Notes: generated from the letters alone by a model not told the origin. A DNA stretch of 42,822 nucleotides from Mesotaenium endlicherianum (GCA_009602735.1 WELA01007670.1:96424-139245), one strand, 5' to 3'; shown: positions 9,962 through 21,283, counted from the first letter of the stretch. A program made the numbers and translations.

Positions 9962-11730
9962 GCTGGGAGACCTCAGGGAGCAGATCATTGCGCAAGCGAC
10001 GAAGCACGACCCCTGCTTCCTGGAGCAGATGCAGGCGCGGCCCAATGACCCCGACGAAGTCCAACTCCCGGTAAGGGGCAAGATCGTCACGGTGGGGCAA
10101 GCGGCTCTCGAGCTAATTGCCAGGGCGGCCTCGGGTACTTCTTTCCATCGTGCCCGCCCGCTCCCCCCTACGGACGCCGTGAGACACGCGCATGCGAGCG
10201 TGGCACTCTGGGATATATAGAAATCACGCAGCTCCCCCTCGCTCCTCCTGTCCTCTTTCCCTCCCTCACCTCCCTCGCTCTTTTTCTCTTCTGGTCTCTC
10301 GAAGTACTCTCGTGACCCCTTTCCCTTTCCGTGGTCCAGGCACCCCCGCTGCTCCGGCCCAGACGCCACGGTGCCGTAAACTGGAGGGCGCACCTCGGGA
10401 TGTCAGGGAGACGGGGCGCAACGCGGAGCTCAAGAAGGCCATGCGGGTCATCACAAACGCTGTCGATCTGAAGGACAAGGACAGAGAAGGCCTGCTGAAG
10501 AAGGTGTCCAACCACAAGGCGCTGCAGCTGGTGTCCTTTGAGATGGATGGCAGGGGGGAGACTCCCGTGGAGCGCAAGAGCCAGCTGCCACGCACCAAGT
10601 GAGTTGCCGTTCCCCGCGCCCTCCCCCGAACGCCTCGCCTGGTGGGTGGGCGTCCTCTAGGCACGAGGTCCCCCCTCTGAAAACCCAAGCCCGCTGGCGG
10701 GCCGGCGGGAGTGCGTGCTCGCAAGCTGAACTCCTCCAGGAGGTGGCTCATCATTGCCGCGGGGAAGATCCGCGAAGGGACGTACATCCGGACGACTGCC
10801 GCGCCGTGGGCCTCCAGAGACGCGAGTAAGCCGGCTTCCCCCCTGCCCTCTCCTCAGCCTCCCTCCTTGACCCCTTTTCGCTCCCCCTGGTTTTCCCACT
10901 CTCCCTCCCACTCCTCCTCCCTTGCTCTCTCTCTCTCTCTTACTCAGCTTATGTACATCTAATACACATGCATGTCTAGACAAACACAGACGTACGCAAA
11001 CACACTTGTGGTCGTGACGTTGTCGCCGAGGCCTCGCCAAAGCCAGCGGCCGTGGGTCTGCTGCGGCGCTGGCAGGTGCCCCGGACACCCTCGGCGGTTA
11101 GGAAGGGGACCCCAAGGGCACCGGCGAGGGCGAGGACGTGGCTGTGCAGCCGGACCTTGTGATAGGGCAGGCCATCGCGACCTTGCGCACGTACGAAGGG
11201 CCCGAGGCCGACATGGACCGCATGGGCGGGCGCGTGGACGAGTACCGGTCGTACCAGGGCAAGCTAACAAAAGTGCGCAGGAGGCGGGCCTCGACGGCGG
11301 GCGACGCCGATGCCGGCCCCTCGGCGAAGTAGAAGGTGGTCAGGGAGGGGTGAGCCACGCGTCCCTCCGGCCCGTGTCGGCGTTGGCGGCCGTCGTGCCT
11401 CGCCCTGGCGCTGACCTTCCCCTCCTCCCTCATCGGATATGCAGGATGTAAGTGAACGCCAAGTGGATCAAGCAGGAGCTTCCGTGCGCGGATAGCCGCC
11501 CCGCCAAGAGGCCGCGGAAGGACGACGTGGAGAGGGTCATGGAAGGCTTGCACCTGCACGGCGTGGGCGTCGGGGCGAGGCCCGACGTCGACATGGCGTT
11601 GGGGGAGTACGGGAGGCGTAGGGCCAACCTGGAGAAGTACATGGAGATGTACCCTCAGTTGATCGAGGGCCAACCGCGCGAGTGCGCTTGGCTGATCGAC
11701 AACAAGAAGGCGTGTCACCGAGCCGAGTGA
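9962..11730 (+). pseudogene. P module, right copy (multi-exon, decayed)
   Basis: Paralogue of 150-2009. Exons: 9962-10133 (LGDLREQIIAQATKHD, PVRGKIVTVGQAAL); about 10371-10598 (KDKDREGLLKKVSNHKAL); about 10660-10827, whose best frame has LNSSRRWLIIAAGKIREGTY; about 11030-11340 (MDRMGGRVDEYRSYQGK); and about 11447-11730 (VNAKWIKQ, YMEMYPQLIEGQPRECAW). In-frame stops: TAG at 11330 (Glu in the left copy) and TAA at 11449 (Tyr in the left copy). It lacks about 80 bases present in the left copy near 1660-1755. Two blocks share a W-I-x-x-A-A-x-x-I/V-x-E-G-T-Y pattern, hinting at an internal duplication. No known fold recognised. Confidence 0.5.
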
Positions 11731-14700
11731 GGCCTCGCCGGCCCCCCTGACACGCGGGCCTGCTCCCTCCGTGCTTGGCGTTGTGCTCGTACCATTGCAT
11801 TGTAGTGCACCAAGCCGTGACGTTTGTGATCGCGTGAAGCTCTCTCCTCGTATCCGAACCGTGAGTGACTCTTGGGCACCCAGCCCTTGAATCGGATTAT
11901 CTCAGTCATCGCTCCTGTTTCTTGGCCTCCCGTGTTTTCCCCACGGCAGGGTGAAGGAGGTCGGGGACGTCATCAAGCTGTTGATGGAGGTCCTGACAGC
12001 AGCAGCATGACGCGACGACCCTGCACCCTCCTTGCCGTCCGCGCCTGCGCCGTTTTAAGAGCCCCGTGCCGTCGCTCTGCCGCCCCCGTCGCCACCCCCG
12101 AAGGATGGCCCTGGCGGCCCTACGGCGACAAGTGAGCAAGCCGTGCTGCCTGCGACGAGAGCAAGAGTGTAGGGTGGGGGGAGGCGAGGGGCCACCAGGC
12201 CCTGGACTTGTGTCTGTGCTCCCCTTTGCGGCTTGCTGGTACGCGACGAGGCCCCCTCCTTTTGAAGGTGTGTGCCTCTTCAGGGGGATGGTGGGGACGC
12301 AGGCGGGAGCTGCTCCGCTCCATCATCTCGGCCCGCTCTGCCAGCTGCTACCCCCTAGCCCAGGCCGTTGCCAAACGTCCCAGAGCCGATGGCGCTTGCG
12401 GCCAATGCGGAGCCTTCGCGAGGGCCATAGGTTGACGCTTCTCCGCCGCCCACATCAGGTGAGCCCGGCGCGCCTGGTCGCAGAGTTGTGCTGGCAGCAA
12501 ATTGAGGTGGTGGGGAGGGGGGGGCATCTCGTTGGCCGGTCTGACCTCAGTGGGTGCGTGGACCGGCACGCACTGTATGGCGTGCGCTTCCTTCCCGCGT
12601 GGCATCTGCATCTAGAGTTTGTAGCGGTCAAACCCCCCGTGACGGTTGTGTCTCTTGTGCCCTTTGCAGGCGAGCGCATCGACCCACGCCCGCCTCGGCC
12701 CTCCTCGCGGCCTCCCCCACGTCTCTCTGATGATCCGGCTCCGGGGCCAAGACCCCTGACCACGTTCGCGGACCGGGACCAGGCGCACGACGACGCGCAG
12801 ATCGAGCACTTCAAGCAGTATGCCTTCACCCGCGAGGTGGTGGACTTTCAGGACTGCGTCCGACACGGAGACACGATTCTCCAGAGATGGGCAGAGGGAA
12901 ACCGGGCGAACACCCTGTCGGCTGTGGCGGCCAGGCAGTCCGCGGCCATGCCCTCCACCGTCAAGGACCTCCTGTTTAAGTCGGACAGCAAGGATGCACG
13001 CCTCATCGTTGAGCGCGGCACGACTGTGCGGAACCTGCGAGAGCGAGAGGCCTTCCACATGTTTGAGATGTGGTGGACGGGCCTCTTGAAGAAGCCAAAG
13101 GAGAGGGTGTCTTGGCAGCCTCTGCCAATGACCTGGCAGCACTACGCGTGCTGGACGCGGTGACTGAGAATGCGGATGAAGTACTGCTTCACGACCTCCG
13201 CTGGCCTCGTGATGTGGACCCTTTCCCTCATGGTGATCGGCGAGACGAGGGAGCCCTCTCGAGACATGGTGGGCCCTGTGGACCAGTTCGTGGAGAACGT
13301 CAAAGCCCACAAGAAGGTAGTGATGAGGTGAGCACGTCTTGCCCTCCAGTCACCCCTTGCGCATTCCCATCTTGCCCCCCCCCCTGCACCTGTTCCCCGC
13401 ACAGGGGCGCCTCTGCTACTTCCACCAGCCTCTGTGGCAACTCAGGAAGTCTACATCAATTGAATCCCCCCCTTCCTCCTTTGCCCTTGGTGCATTGTCG
13501 TGCATGTGCAGAGATTTTGACACGGAGAGGAAGAACCGCAAGAGGGCTCTGACTCTGGACATCTTCAAGGCGCTCATCGCGTCTTTCGACACGCGCCTCC
13601 CTCGCGACCTGGTGGAGAAGTTGCTCCTGATGCTGTCCGTGTTTGCCGCCCTGAGGCCCAACTCCGCCAACTTGCTCAGGCTGGAGCACCTGGAGTTCCG
13701 CATGAACATGTCTGCGCCCGGCGGCCCGTCGATGGACATCATCCTCAGCATCCCCGACAAGAAGGCCGCGGCCTACTTTGCGACCAGGGTTTATGGGCTT
13801 GGGATGGTGCGCATTCCCTCGTATCGGGAGGACGAGACGTGAGGGAGGCAGCACCCACCCACATTCACTTCCCTCTGGCCCCCGACTTGCGCCGCCGCCG
13901 CACCTTTCCTCCTCACGGCGACTCTCGTGGACGCGAGCCCCCTCCCTGACACCCCGTGCTCGTCTCGCCTACGCGCGTGCAGGTTCAGCATGGCCACGGC
14001 ATTTTAGCACCGAGACTGGTCCATCTCCAAGGACAAGCTCTAGTGGGCACTCTTTCCGCAGGCGGCGGGGATGATGGTCTGCCCCTCCCGCCGGTGAGCT
14101 TCCTTCCCCCCCCGGCTCCCCCACTCCTCCTCCACTGCTGCTTGCGGCGGCTGCTCCGGCTTGTGCACGAGATCGGTGCGGCCAACGCCTCAAAGTACAG
14201 CGGAGCGGGTGAGACGGGGGTAGGGAGCAGCACGTCGTGCTTCCCGCTGCCGGAATTAAAGCAGCGGGTCTTTTTATCATGCGCAGGTGACCGTCCAAGG
14301 CTCACGTGAGGGACTCCAAGCTCGCCTGGAGTACATTGGCATGCCCAGGGAGGAGGCCAAGAAGTACAGCGAGCAGAGCTGGAGGTTTGGGCTGTCGACG
14401 ATGGCTGCCAGCAACATGGCCTACGCCAACGGAGCGGAGCTGACCCGTGACGTGTTCTCGGCATGCGCAAAGGCGCTGCGCAAGGAGAGGGACGATCCCG
14501 CAGCATTGGGCGCGTACCTCCAAGACGAGCTTTACTCTGTGATGCAGCAGAAGCAGGGGACGGTGTAGGACCGGATTTGGCTCTCGCACTTGGGCCTCCT
14601 CCCCGCCGTTCGCCCCGACCTGGGTCCCATGCCCTCAAAGGGCGACCTCCTGCAGGTCCATCCCCACCTGCCCGTTACCCACGACAGGGTGGCGGTGCAG

Positions 14701-15162
14701 TGCGCCAAGTTGCAGGAGAAGATGGCCACCAAGAAGGCCGTGCACGAGCTTGCGAGGATGCAGGCCACGCTCACGTGGTACGGCCATCCAAACGACAGCG
14801 AAGCCCCCTCCAAGTCCTGCAAGGACTTTGTTCACCCCCTGCCGGAGGAGCTGGTGAGCGCAAAGGCCGAGCTGCGGAAGATGAAGGCCGACATCGTGCG
14901 GGTAAGCGTGCCGCGCTTGGCATTCAAGTCGCAAGTCTGGCCTCGTAGTGGTGTTGCACTCCTCTCCGCTACTATGAAGCACGGCGTCTTTCTTGCCGAG
15001 GTGCACCAGCAATTTGTTTCTATTGTGGTCTCTGTCCCCACGACCCCGCTCCTCGTCCTGCACCTCCCAGGCCTCCCCTTGCGGGTCTCACCCCACTGCG
15101 TCACACCCAACTCTCCCCTTTGGGTGCCTGGGTGTCCGAATGTTCCAGGGGGATGTGGTGCA
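11641..15162 (+). repeat. First copy of an exact 3,522-bp direct repeat
   Basis: Identical, as far as I can read, to 15164-18685 at a constant offset of 3,523. All predicted frames and junctions match. The two copies are separated by one n (15163). See the finding on assembly duplication. Confidence 0.9.
12670..14901 (+). pseudogene. Tyrosine-recombinase-like domain B, copy 1 (multi-exon, in-frame stops)
   Basis: Exons follow consistent GT-AG phases: 12670-13327, 13512-13838, 13983-14093, a short one ending near 14210, and 14287-14901. Exon 2 carries RKRALTLDIFKALIASF, LPRDLVEKLLLMLSVFAALR and PNSANLLRLEHLEF. It aligns with domain A at PRD-V and at the first catalytic Arg (ALRPNS). Exon 5 has YIGMPREEAKKYSEQSWRFG, matching the HxxR box with Gln in place of His and Arg kept; exon 5 then runs on through a charged region to KMKADIVR. 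In-frame stops are TGA 13161, TAG 14005, TAG 14041 and TAG 14566; the frame continues after each, so this is a recent pseudogene. The HxxR His is lost in both domains, so activity is doubtful. Family call by motif only. Confidence 0.5.
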
Positions 15163-15163
15163 N

Positions 15164-18100
15164 ATGGAGATGTACCCTCAGTTGATCGAGGGCCAACCGC
15201 GCGAGTGCGCTTGGCTGATCGACAACAAGAAGGCGTGTCACCGAGCCGAGTGAGGCCTCGCCGGCCCCCCTGACACGCGGGCCTGCTCCCTCCGTGCTTG
15301 GCGTTGTGCTCGTACCATTGCATTGTAGTGCACCAAGCCGTGACGTTTGTGATCGCGTGAAGCTCTCTCCTCGTATCCGAACCGTGAGTGACTCTTGGGC
15401 ACCCAGCCCTTGAATCGGATTATCTCAGTCATCGCTCCTGTTTCTTGGCCTCCCGTGTTTTCCCCACGGCAGGGTGAAGGAGGTCGGGGACGTCATCAAG
15501 CTGTTGATGGAGGTCCTGACAGCAGCAGCATGACGCGACGACCCTGCACCCTCCTTGCCGTCCGCGCCTGCGCCGTTTTAAGAGCCCCGTGCCGTCGCTC
15601 TGCCGCCCCCGTCGCCACCCCCGAAGGATGGCCCTGGCGGCCCTACGGCGACAAGTGAGCAAGCCGTGCTGCCTGCGACGAGAGCAAGAGTGTAGGGTGG
15701 GGGGAGGCGAGGGGCCACCAGGCCCTGGACTTGTGTCTGTGCTCCCCTTTGCGGCTTGCTGGTACGCGACGAGGCCCCCTCCTTTTGAAGGTGTGTGCCT
15801 CTTCAGGGGGATGGTGGGGACGCAGGCGGGAGCTGCTCCGCTCCATCATCTCGGCCCGCTCTGCCAGCTGCTACCCCCTAGCCCAGGCCGTTGCCAAACG
15901 TCCCAGAGCCGATGGCGCTTGCGGCCAATGCGGAGCCTTCGCGAGGGCCATAGGTTGACGCTTCTCCGCCGCCCACATCAGGTGAGCCCGGCGCGCCTGG
16001 TCGCAGAGTTGTGCTGGCAGCAAATTGAGGTGGTGGGGAGGGGGGGGCATCTCGTTGGCCGGTCTGACCTCAGTGGGTGCGTGGACCGGCACGCACTGTA
16101 TGGCGTGCGCTTCCTTCCCGCGTGGCATCTGCATCTAGAGTTTGTAGCGGTCAAACCCCCCGTGACGGTTGTGTCTCTTGTGCCCTTTGCAGGCGAGCGC
16201 ATCGACCCACGCCCGCCTCGGCCCTCCTCGCGGCCTCCCCCACGTCTCTCTGATGATCCGGCTCCGGGGCCAAGACCCCTGACCACGTTCGCGGACCGGG
16301 ACCAGGCGCACGACGACGCGCAGATCGAGCACTTCAAGCAGTATGCCTTCACCCGCGAGGTGGTGGACTTTCAGGACTGCGTCCGACACGGAGACACGAT
16401 TCTCCAGAGATGGGCAGAGGGAAACCGGGCGAACACCCTGTCGGCTGTGGCGGCCAGGCAGTCCGCGGCCATGCCCTCCACCGTCAAGGACCTCCTGTTT
16501 AAGTCGGACAGCAAGGATGCACGCCTCATCGTTGAGCGCGGCACGACTGTGCGGAACCTGCGAGAGCGAGAGGCCTTCCACATGTTTGAGATGTGGTGGA
16601 CGGGCCTCTTGAAGAAGCCAAAGGAGAGGGTGTCTTGGCAGCCTCTGCCAATGACCTGGCAGCACTACGCGTGCTGGACGCGGTGACTGAGAATGCGGAT
16701 GAAGTACTGCTTCACGACCTCCGCTGGCCTCGTGATGTGGACCCTTTCCCTCATGGTGATCGGCGAGACGAGGGAGCCCTCTCGAGACATGGTGGGCCCT
16801 GTGGACCAGTTCGTGGAGAACGTCAAAGCCCACAAGAAGGTAGTGATGAGGTGAGCACGTCTTGCCCTCCAGTCACCCCTTGCGCATTCCCATCTTGCCC
16901 CCCCCCCTGCACCTGTTCCCCGCACAGGGGCGCCTCTGCTACTTCCACCAGCCTCTGTGGCAACTCAGGAAGTCTACATCAATTGAATCCCCCCCTTCCT
17001 CCTTTGCCCTTGGTGCATTGTCGTGCATGTGCAGAGATTTTGACACGGAGAGGAAGAACCGCAAGAGGGCTCTGACTCTGGACATCTTCAAGGCGCTCAT
17101 CGCGTCTTTCGACACGCGCCTCCCTCGCGACCTGGTGGAGAAGTTGCTCCTGATGCTGTCCGTGTTTGCCGCCCTGAGGCCCAACTCCGCCAACTTGCTC
17201 AGGCTGGAGCACCTGGAGTTCCGCATGAACATGTCTGCGCCCGGCGGCCCGTCGATGGACATCATCCTCAGCATCCCCGACAAGAAGGCCGCGGCCTACT
17301 TTGCGACCAGGGTTTATGGGCTTGGGATGGTGCGCATTCCCTCGTATCGGGAGGACGAGACGTGAGGGAGGCAGCACCCACCCACATTCACTTCCCTCTG
17401 GCCCCCGACTTGCGCCGCCGCCGCACCTTTCCTCCTCACGGCGACTCTCGTGGACGCGAGCCCCCTCCCTGACACCCCGTGCTCGTCTCGCCTACGCGCG
17501 TGCAGGTTCAGCATGGCCACGGCATTTTAGCACCGAGACTGGTCCATCTCCAAGGACAAGCTCTAGTGGGCACTCTTTCCGCAGGCGGCGGGGATGATGG
17601 TCTGCCCCTCCCGCCGGTGAGCTTCCTTCCCCCCCCGGCTCCCCCACTCCTCCTCCACTGCTGCTTGCGGCGGCTGCTCCGGCTTGTGCACGAGATCGGT
17701 GCGGCCAACGCCTCAAAGTACAGCGGAGCGGGTGAGACGGGGGTAGGGAGCAGCACGTCGTGCTTCCCGCTGCCGGAATTAAAGCAGCGGGTCTTTTTAT
17801 CATGCGCAGGTGACCGTCCAAGGCTCACGTGAGGGACTCCAAGCTCGCCTGGAGTACATTGGCATGCCCAGGGAGGAGGCCAAGAAGTACAGCGAGCAGA
17901 GCTGGAGGTTTGGGCTGTCGACGATGGCTGCCAGCAACATGGCCTACGCCAACGGAGCGGAGCTGACCCGTGACGTGTTCTCGGCATGCGCAAAGGCGCT
18001 GCGCAAGGAGAGGGACGATCCCGCAGCATTGGGCGCGTACCTCCAAGACGAGCTTTACTCTGTGATGCAGCAGAAGCAGGGGACGGTGTAGGACCGGATT

Positions 18101-18685
18101 TGGCTCTCGCACTTGGGCCTCCTCCCCGCCGTTCGCCCCGACCTGGGTCCCATGCCCTCAAAGGGCGACCTCCTGCAGGTCCATCCCCACCTGCCCGTTA
18201 CCCACGACAGGGTGGCGGTGCAGTGCGCCAAGTTGCAGGAGAAGATGGCCACCAAGAAGGCCGTGCACGAGCTTGCGAGGATGCAGGCCACGCTCACGTG
18301 GTACGGCCATCCAAACGACAGCGAAGCCCCCTCCAAGTCCTGCAAGGACTTTGTTCACCCCCTGCCGGAGGAGCTGGTGAGCGCAAAGGCCGAGCTGCGG
18401 AAGATGAAGGCCGACATCGTGCGGGTAAGCGTGCCGCGCTTGGCATTCAAGTCGCAAGTCTGGCCTCGTAGTGGTGTTGCACTCCTCTCCGCTACTATGA
18501 AGCACGGCGTCTTTCTTGCCGAGGTGCACCAGCAATTTGTTTCTATTGTGGTCTCTGTCCCCACGACCCCGCTCCTCGTCCTGCACCTCCCAGGCCTCCC
18601 CTTGCGGGTCTCACCCCACTGCGTCACACCCAACTCTCCCCTTTGGGTGCCTGGGTGTCCGAATGTTCCAGGGGGATGTGGTGCA
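15164..18685 (+). repeat. Second copy of the exact 3,522-bp direct repeat
   Basis: Begins atggagatgtaccctcag directly after n 15163 (equal to 11641) and ends gatgtggtgca, after which unique sequence (ggagaccaagg) resumes. The first copy ends at the same base and is followed by the n. Confidence 0.9.
16193..18424 (+). pseudogene. Tyrosine-recombinase-like domain B, copy 2 (duplicate of copy 1)
   Basis: Same sequence as 12670-14901 shifted by 3,523: exons 16193-16850, 17035-17361, 17506-17616 and 17810-18424, with stops at 16684, 17528, 17564 and 18089. Because the duplication is exact and abuts an n, this is probably the same locus assembled twice. It is the copy that connects to the following coiled-coil exon at 18686. 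Confidence 0.5.
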
Positions 18686-19093
18686 GGAGACCAAGGAGGC
18701 GCTCATGGCCGACGTCAACGCTAACTTGGCGTTCGAGAACTACCCAGACTTGGCCTCCCGCCGGTCGGCGCTGGTGGCGGAGTTGGAGACGGTTAAGGTC
18801 GAGCGCGCACAGGTGCTGAAGGAGCGCAGGAGGGTGATGCGAGCAGATCAAGCGCAACGAGCGCGGAAAACCGTGGGCAAAGGCCAGGTGCCGGCACAGG
18901 AGAGCCAGAATGCAGAGGAGGGGGAGCCGGTCGAGGTGGAACTGGAGGGCTGGGGCAAGCAGGGCAGTGCAGCAGCAAGGGAGGCGCCACCACGCTGCAA
19001 CACGAGAGAGCCCACCACCCTGCTGCAGAAGGAAAGAATCCACCTGCATGCCTTCCTTTTCGTAGCTGTGGTTGTGAGAACGCAGAGCTGTGC
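18686..19093 (+). pseudogene. Charged coiled-coil C-terminal exon, right copy (stop lost)
   Basis: The exon starts after acceptor gtgcag and joins in phase to KMKADIVR (18424). It encodes ETKEALMADVNANLAFE, then a charged helical stretch (ELETVKVERAQVLKERRR), then a Glu/Gly-rich tail. The left copy stops at LLQKE (TGA 4102); here the bases read gaaaga, so the frame stays open past 19049, crosses into the retrotransposon LTR at 19094 and ends at 19218-19220. The final ~40 residues are therefore LTR-encoded and not native. Confidence 0.5.
19089..19093. repeat. Target-site duplication (left) of the Ty3/gypsy composite
   Basis: TGTGC here and again at 33058-33062, immediately outside the LTR ends. 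The paralogous empty site is the single tgtgc within gggctgtgcgctctctcc near 4155-4165. Confidence 0.9.
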
Positions 19094-19986
19094 TGTGACG
19101 CTTCCGCTTTTCAAGAGGATCTTTTCCTTGGTATTCAAGGAATATTTAATTGTAGTGGAAAGAAAATCTATATACTTGTGCAAATTGACAAATCCTCAAG
19201 AAAGCGAAAATGAAAACTAACATAGAATGTTAGCTTGTGAGAGTTGCACTAACAATGACCCTTGCAAGTATTTATACTTGCACGACATGAGGCACTGGAG
19301 TGCTTCGAGTCACCACCTAGGGCACTGGTTCATGTTCAACGTAAACGGACAAAGGGGTGCGACCCATTCGGCCGAATGCTCGAAACGCGCCGTGTGGCCG
19401 TTTGGAGACTTTTCGACGGTTTCCAAAAAACCGTTTCACGCCAAACGGGCGTTTTCGCGTTCACGCAACTTTTGAAAAGTCGCGACTGTTCGCGGAGTCG
19501 CGTACACATGATTTCGTCATGAACCGGGAGTTATAGGTGTGAACGTTTCAAACGACAAGTTGCGGGTTCGAATCCGCTCGGATGCAAAGTCGCTTTGCAT
19601 ATTATGTATCATTTGACTTTTACGACTGGTTCTTCGTATTAACGACTGGTTGTAAATGCAAAATCTATGACTGTGCATTATCCAAAATAATGACAATCAT
19701 ATCAACTTAATCCGAGATTTATAAAGTTATCATCTCATAATTAATCAAAGTAACTTTATGAATAATTATGTCGTACTTTTGCAAAGTAGTCGAGTTACGT
19801 TACGACGCTTTTTGCTATAGTATCTCGGTCGTTTCGCCAATCGACCAGGAATTAATCGGCACACGCGTGTGGCAAAAAATTGAATATGATGCAATCATTT
19901 ATCAAATAATCCGATAAATAGTATAACGTACTTTAGGTAATTGGGAAAACGTCCCAAATACGCCTATAACAGATCGGATCGTTACA
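19094..19986 (-). repeat. 3' LTR of the Ty3/gypsy element
   Basis: 893 bp with TG...CA ends, adjacent to a polypurine tract. It contains CpG-rich motifs (19340-19500), then a tRNA-like B box (19563-19576) and an AT-rich tail. Its partner is the split 5' LTR. Confidence 0.9.
19524..19588 (+). other. tRNA-like segment with RNA polymerase III B box inside the LTR
   Basis: The sequence gcgggttcgaatccgc matches the T-arm/B-box consensus GGTTCGAATCC with a 4-bp GCGG/CCGC stem, one C short of a normal T-stem. A weak A-box-like stretch (ttataggtgtgaacg) lies about 30 bases upstream. The same segment is present in the other LTR (32620-32655). I could not fold a full cloverleaf, so this is a decayed tRNA-derived or fortuitous sequence rather than a tRNA gene. 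Confidence 0.35.
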
Positions 19987-20002
19987 CTCCTCCCCCCTAA
20001 AA
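19987..20002 (-). promoter_or_regulatory. Polypurine tract of the Ty3/gypsy element
   Basis: On the minus strand the bases just before the 3' LTR read ttttaggggggaggag, the usual primer site for plus-strand DNA synthesis. Its position next to TGTAACG fixes the LTR boundary. Confidence 0.8.
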
Positions 20003-20126
20003 GAACTTAACGTCCTCGTTAAGCGTACGTCTTACAGGTCTTAGCTGTGTCAATACTAGCCTTGGCTAGCGGAAACCACTGGTGAGCGATTGGACTATGC
20101 ATCATGACAATGACAGAAAAGAGCGA

Positions 20127-21269
20127 TTATTTGGCCGCGTCTCTTTTGCGTTTGTTCCATGGTTTACCAAGAGCGCTTGGTAGCACACTTGCCTCGGCGC
20201 AGAGATTTTGAGCGTCAGCCCATCGTAACCAATATTGTTGAACCAGGTCCTTACAATTAAGTAGAATTGCGTCCTGAGGTTCGTACGAGTTCCAACGGGA
20301 ATCGTAATCAAGCCACTTTACCAAAAGCTCCACGCGTGGAGGCTTATGACGAGTGTAGCGGTGTCCTAAGACCTCCTCTACATCCCAAACCTTATCATCA
20401 TCGGCGAATTCCAATTTGGGTGCTCGTGGCGGATAGCGGCCATCGGACCTAAACAGCTTCAGTAAACTGACATGGAACACAGGATGCGTTTGCCCCATGG
20501 ATTTAGGCAAATCCAGTCGGTATGCAACAGGGCCAACCTTTGCGATAACGATAAAAGAGCCTACCCAACGAGGCAGAAGCTTGCGCTTTCCTGGGTGCTT
20601 GAGTTGGAGGTTTTTAGTTTGCGAAAGTATTTTATTGCCAACTTGAAAACTTGACTGAGTCCTGTGCGTGTCAGCGAACGTGTTCTGTTGATCTTGAGCA
20701 GCGGCTAAAGCCAGCTTTGCGTTTTTGTGCACCTCTTGAAGAGAATGGAAAAATAGGCGTGCACTTGGCACTCTCATGGTTGACATCCCCGTCTGACCTT
20801 GAACGACGTGTATCAGGGGAGTGTGCGGATGTCGCCCATAGTTAAGGAAAAATGAAGTTTCCTTAACACTTTCCTGATAAGCATTATTAACTGCAAACTC
20901 TGCAACTGAAAGGAGGGTGTCCCAGTTGTCTTGGCGAGGATTCACATAATGCCTAAGGAATTGTTGCAGAACGCGATTCAAGCGATCTATCTGACCATTG
21001 GTCTGAGGATGGAAGCTAGTTGACATCTCAAGGTTTGTGTCAAAATGCGAGCAAACTTCCTGCCATAAGTGGCTCGTAAATTCACTGTCACAATCACTTA
21101 TGATTTCTTTCGGCATGCCATGCAACTTGAAAACATGATGCACGAAGAGACGCGCGGTCTCGGCGGCATCAAGCGATGGTTTAGTGGCCACAAAGTGCAC
21201 CATCTTAGAGAAACGATCCACGATCGTTAACACCCCATTGTGTCCTCTATCGGTGGTAGGCAATTCCAC
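20127..21269 (-). pseudogene. Integrase core and chromodomain of the Ty3/gypsy element
   Basis: Open frame of 380 residues. Residues ~10-110 are the RNase-H-fold integrase core: TIVDRFSKM holds the first Asp and IISDCDSEFTS the second. The third position, normally Glu, is Asp in NGQIDRLNR (codon 20985-20987). It is followed by the GPY/F-like region (LLPRWVGSF) and a chromodomain near residues 290-350 (VWDVEEVLGHRYTRH, LVKWLDYDSRWNSYEP), which in chromoviruses directs integration to marked chromatin. The true N-terminus of the integrase lies in the previous block (21284-21730); a frameshift near 21275 separates them. Confidence 0.9.
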
Positions 21270-21283
21270 GACAAAGTCGAGGC

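Noticed and set aside
12066..13163. A single 365-codon open frame (and its duplicate at 15589-16686)
   Set aside because: It runs through an intron: the part after acceptor cag at 12669 is a good exon, but the N-terminal half is intron and linker sequence with unlike composition. I kept only the exon from 12670.
12612..13310. Antisense 232-codon frame rich in His, Arg and Leu (also 16135-16833)
   Set aside because: It is the shadow of the domain B exon in GC-rich DNA. No domain, no splice logic, and the sense strand carries the conserved motifs.
13161..14568. Genetic-code reassignment (TAG/TGA read as sense)
   Set aside because: Stops fall where paralogues have Gln, Glu, Tyr and Leu, and include TAA, TAG and TGA. 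The LSF1-like gene ends normally at TGA/TAG-type stops. Decay is simpler.
19524..19588. A functional tRNA gene
   Set aside because: T-arm is one base short and I could not pair an acceptor stem or find a convincing A box.
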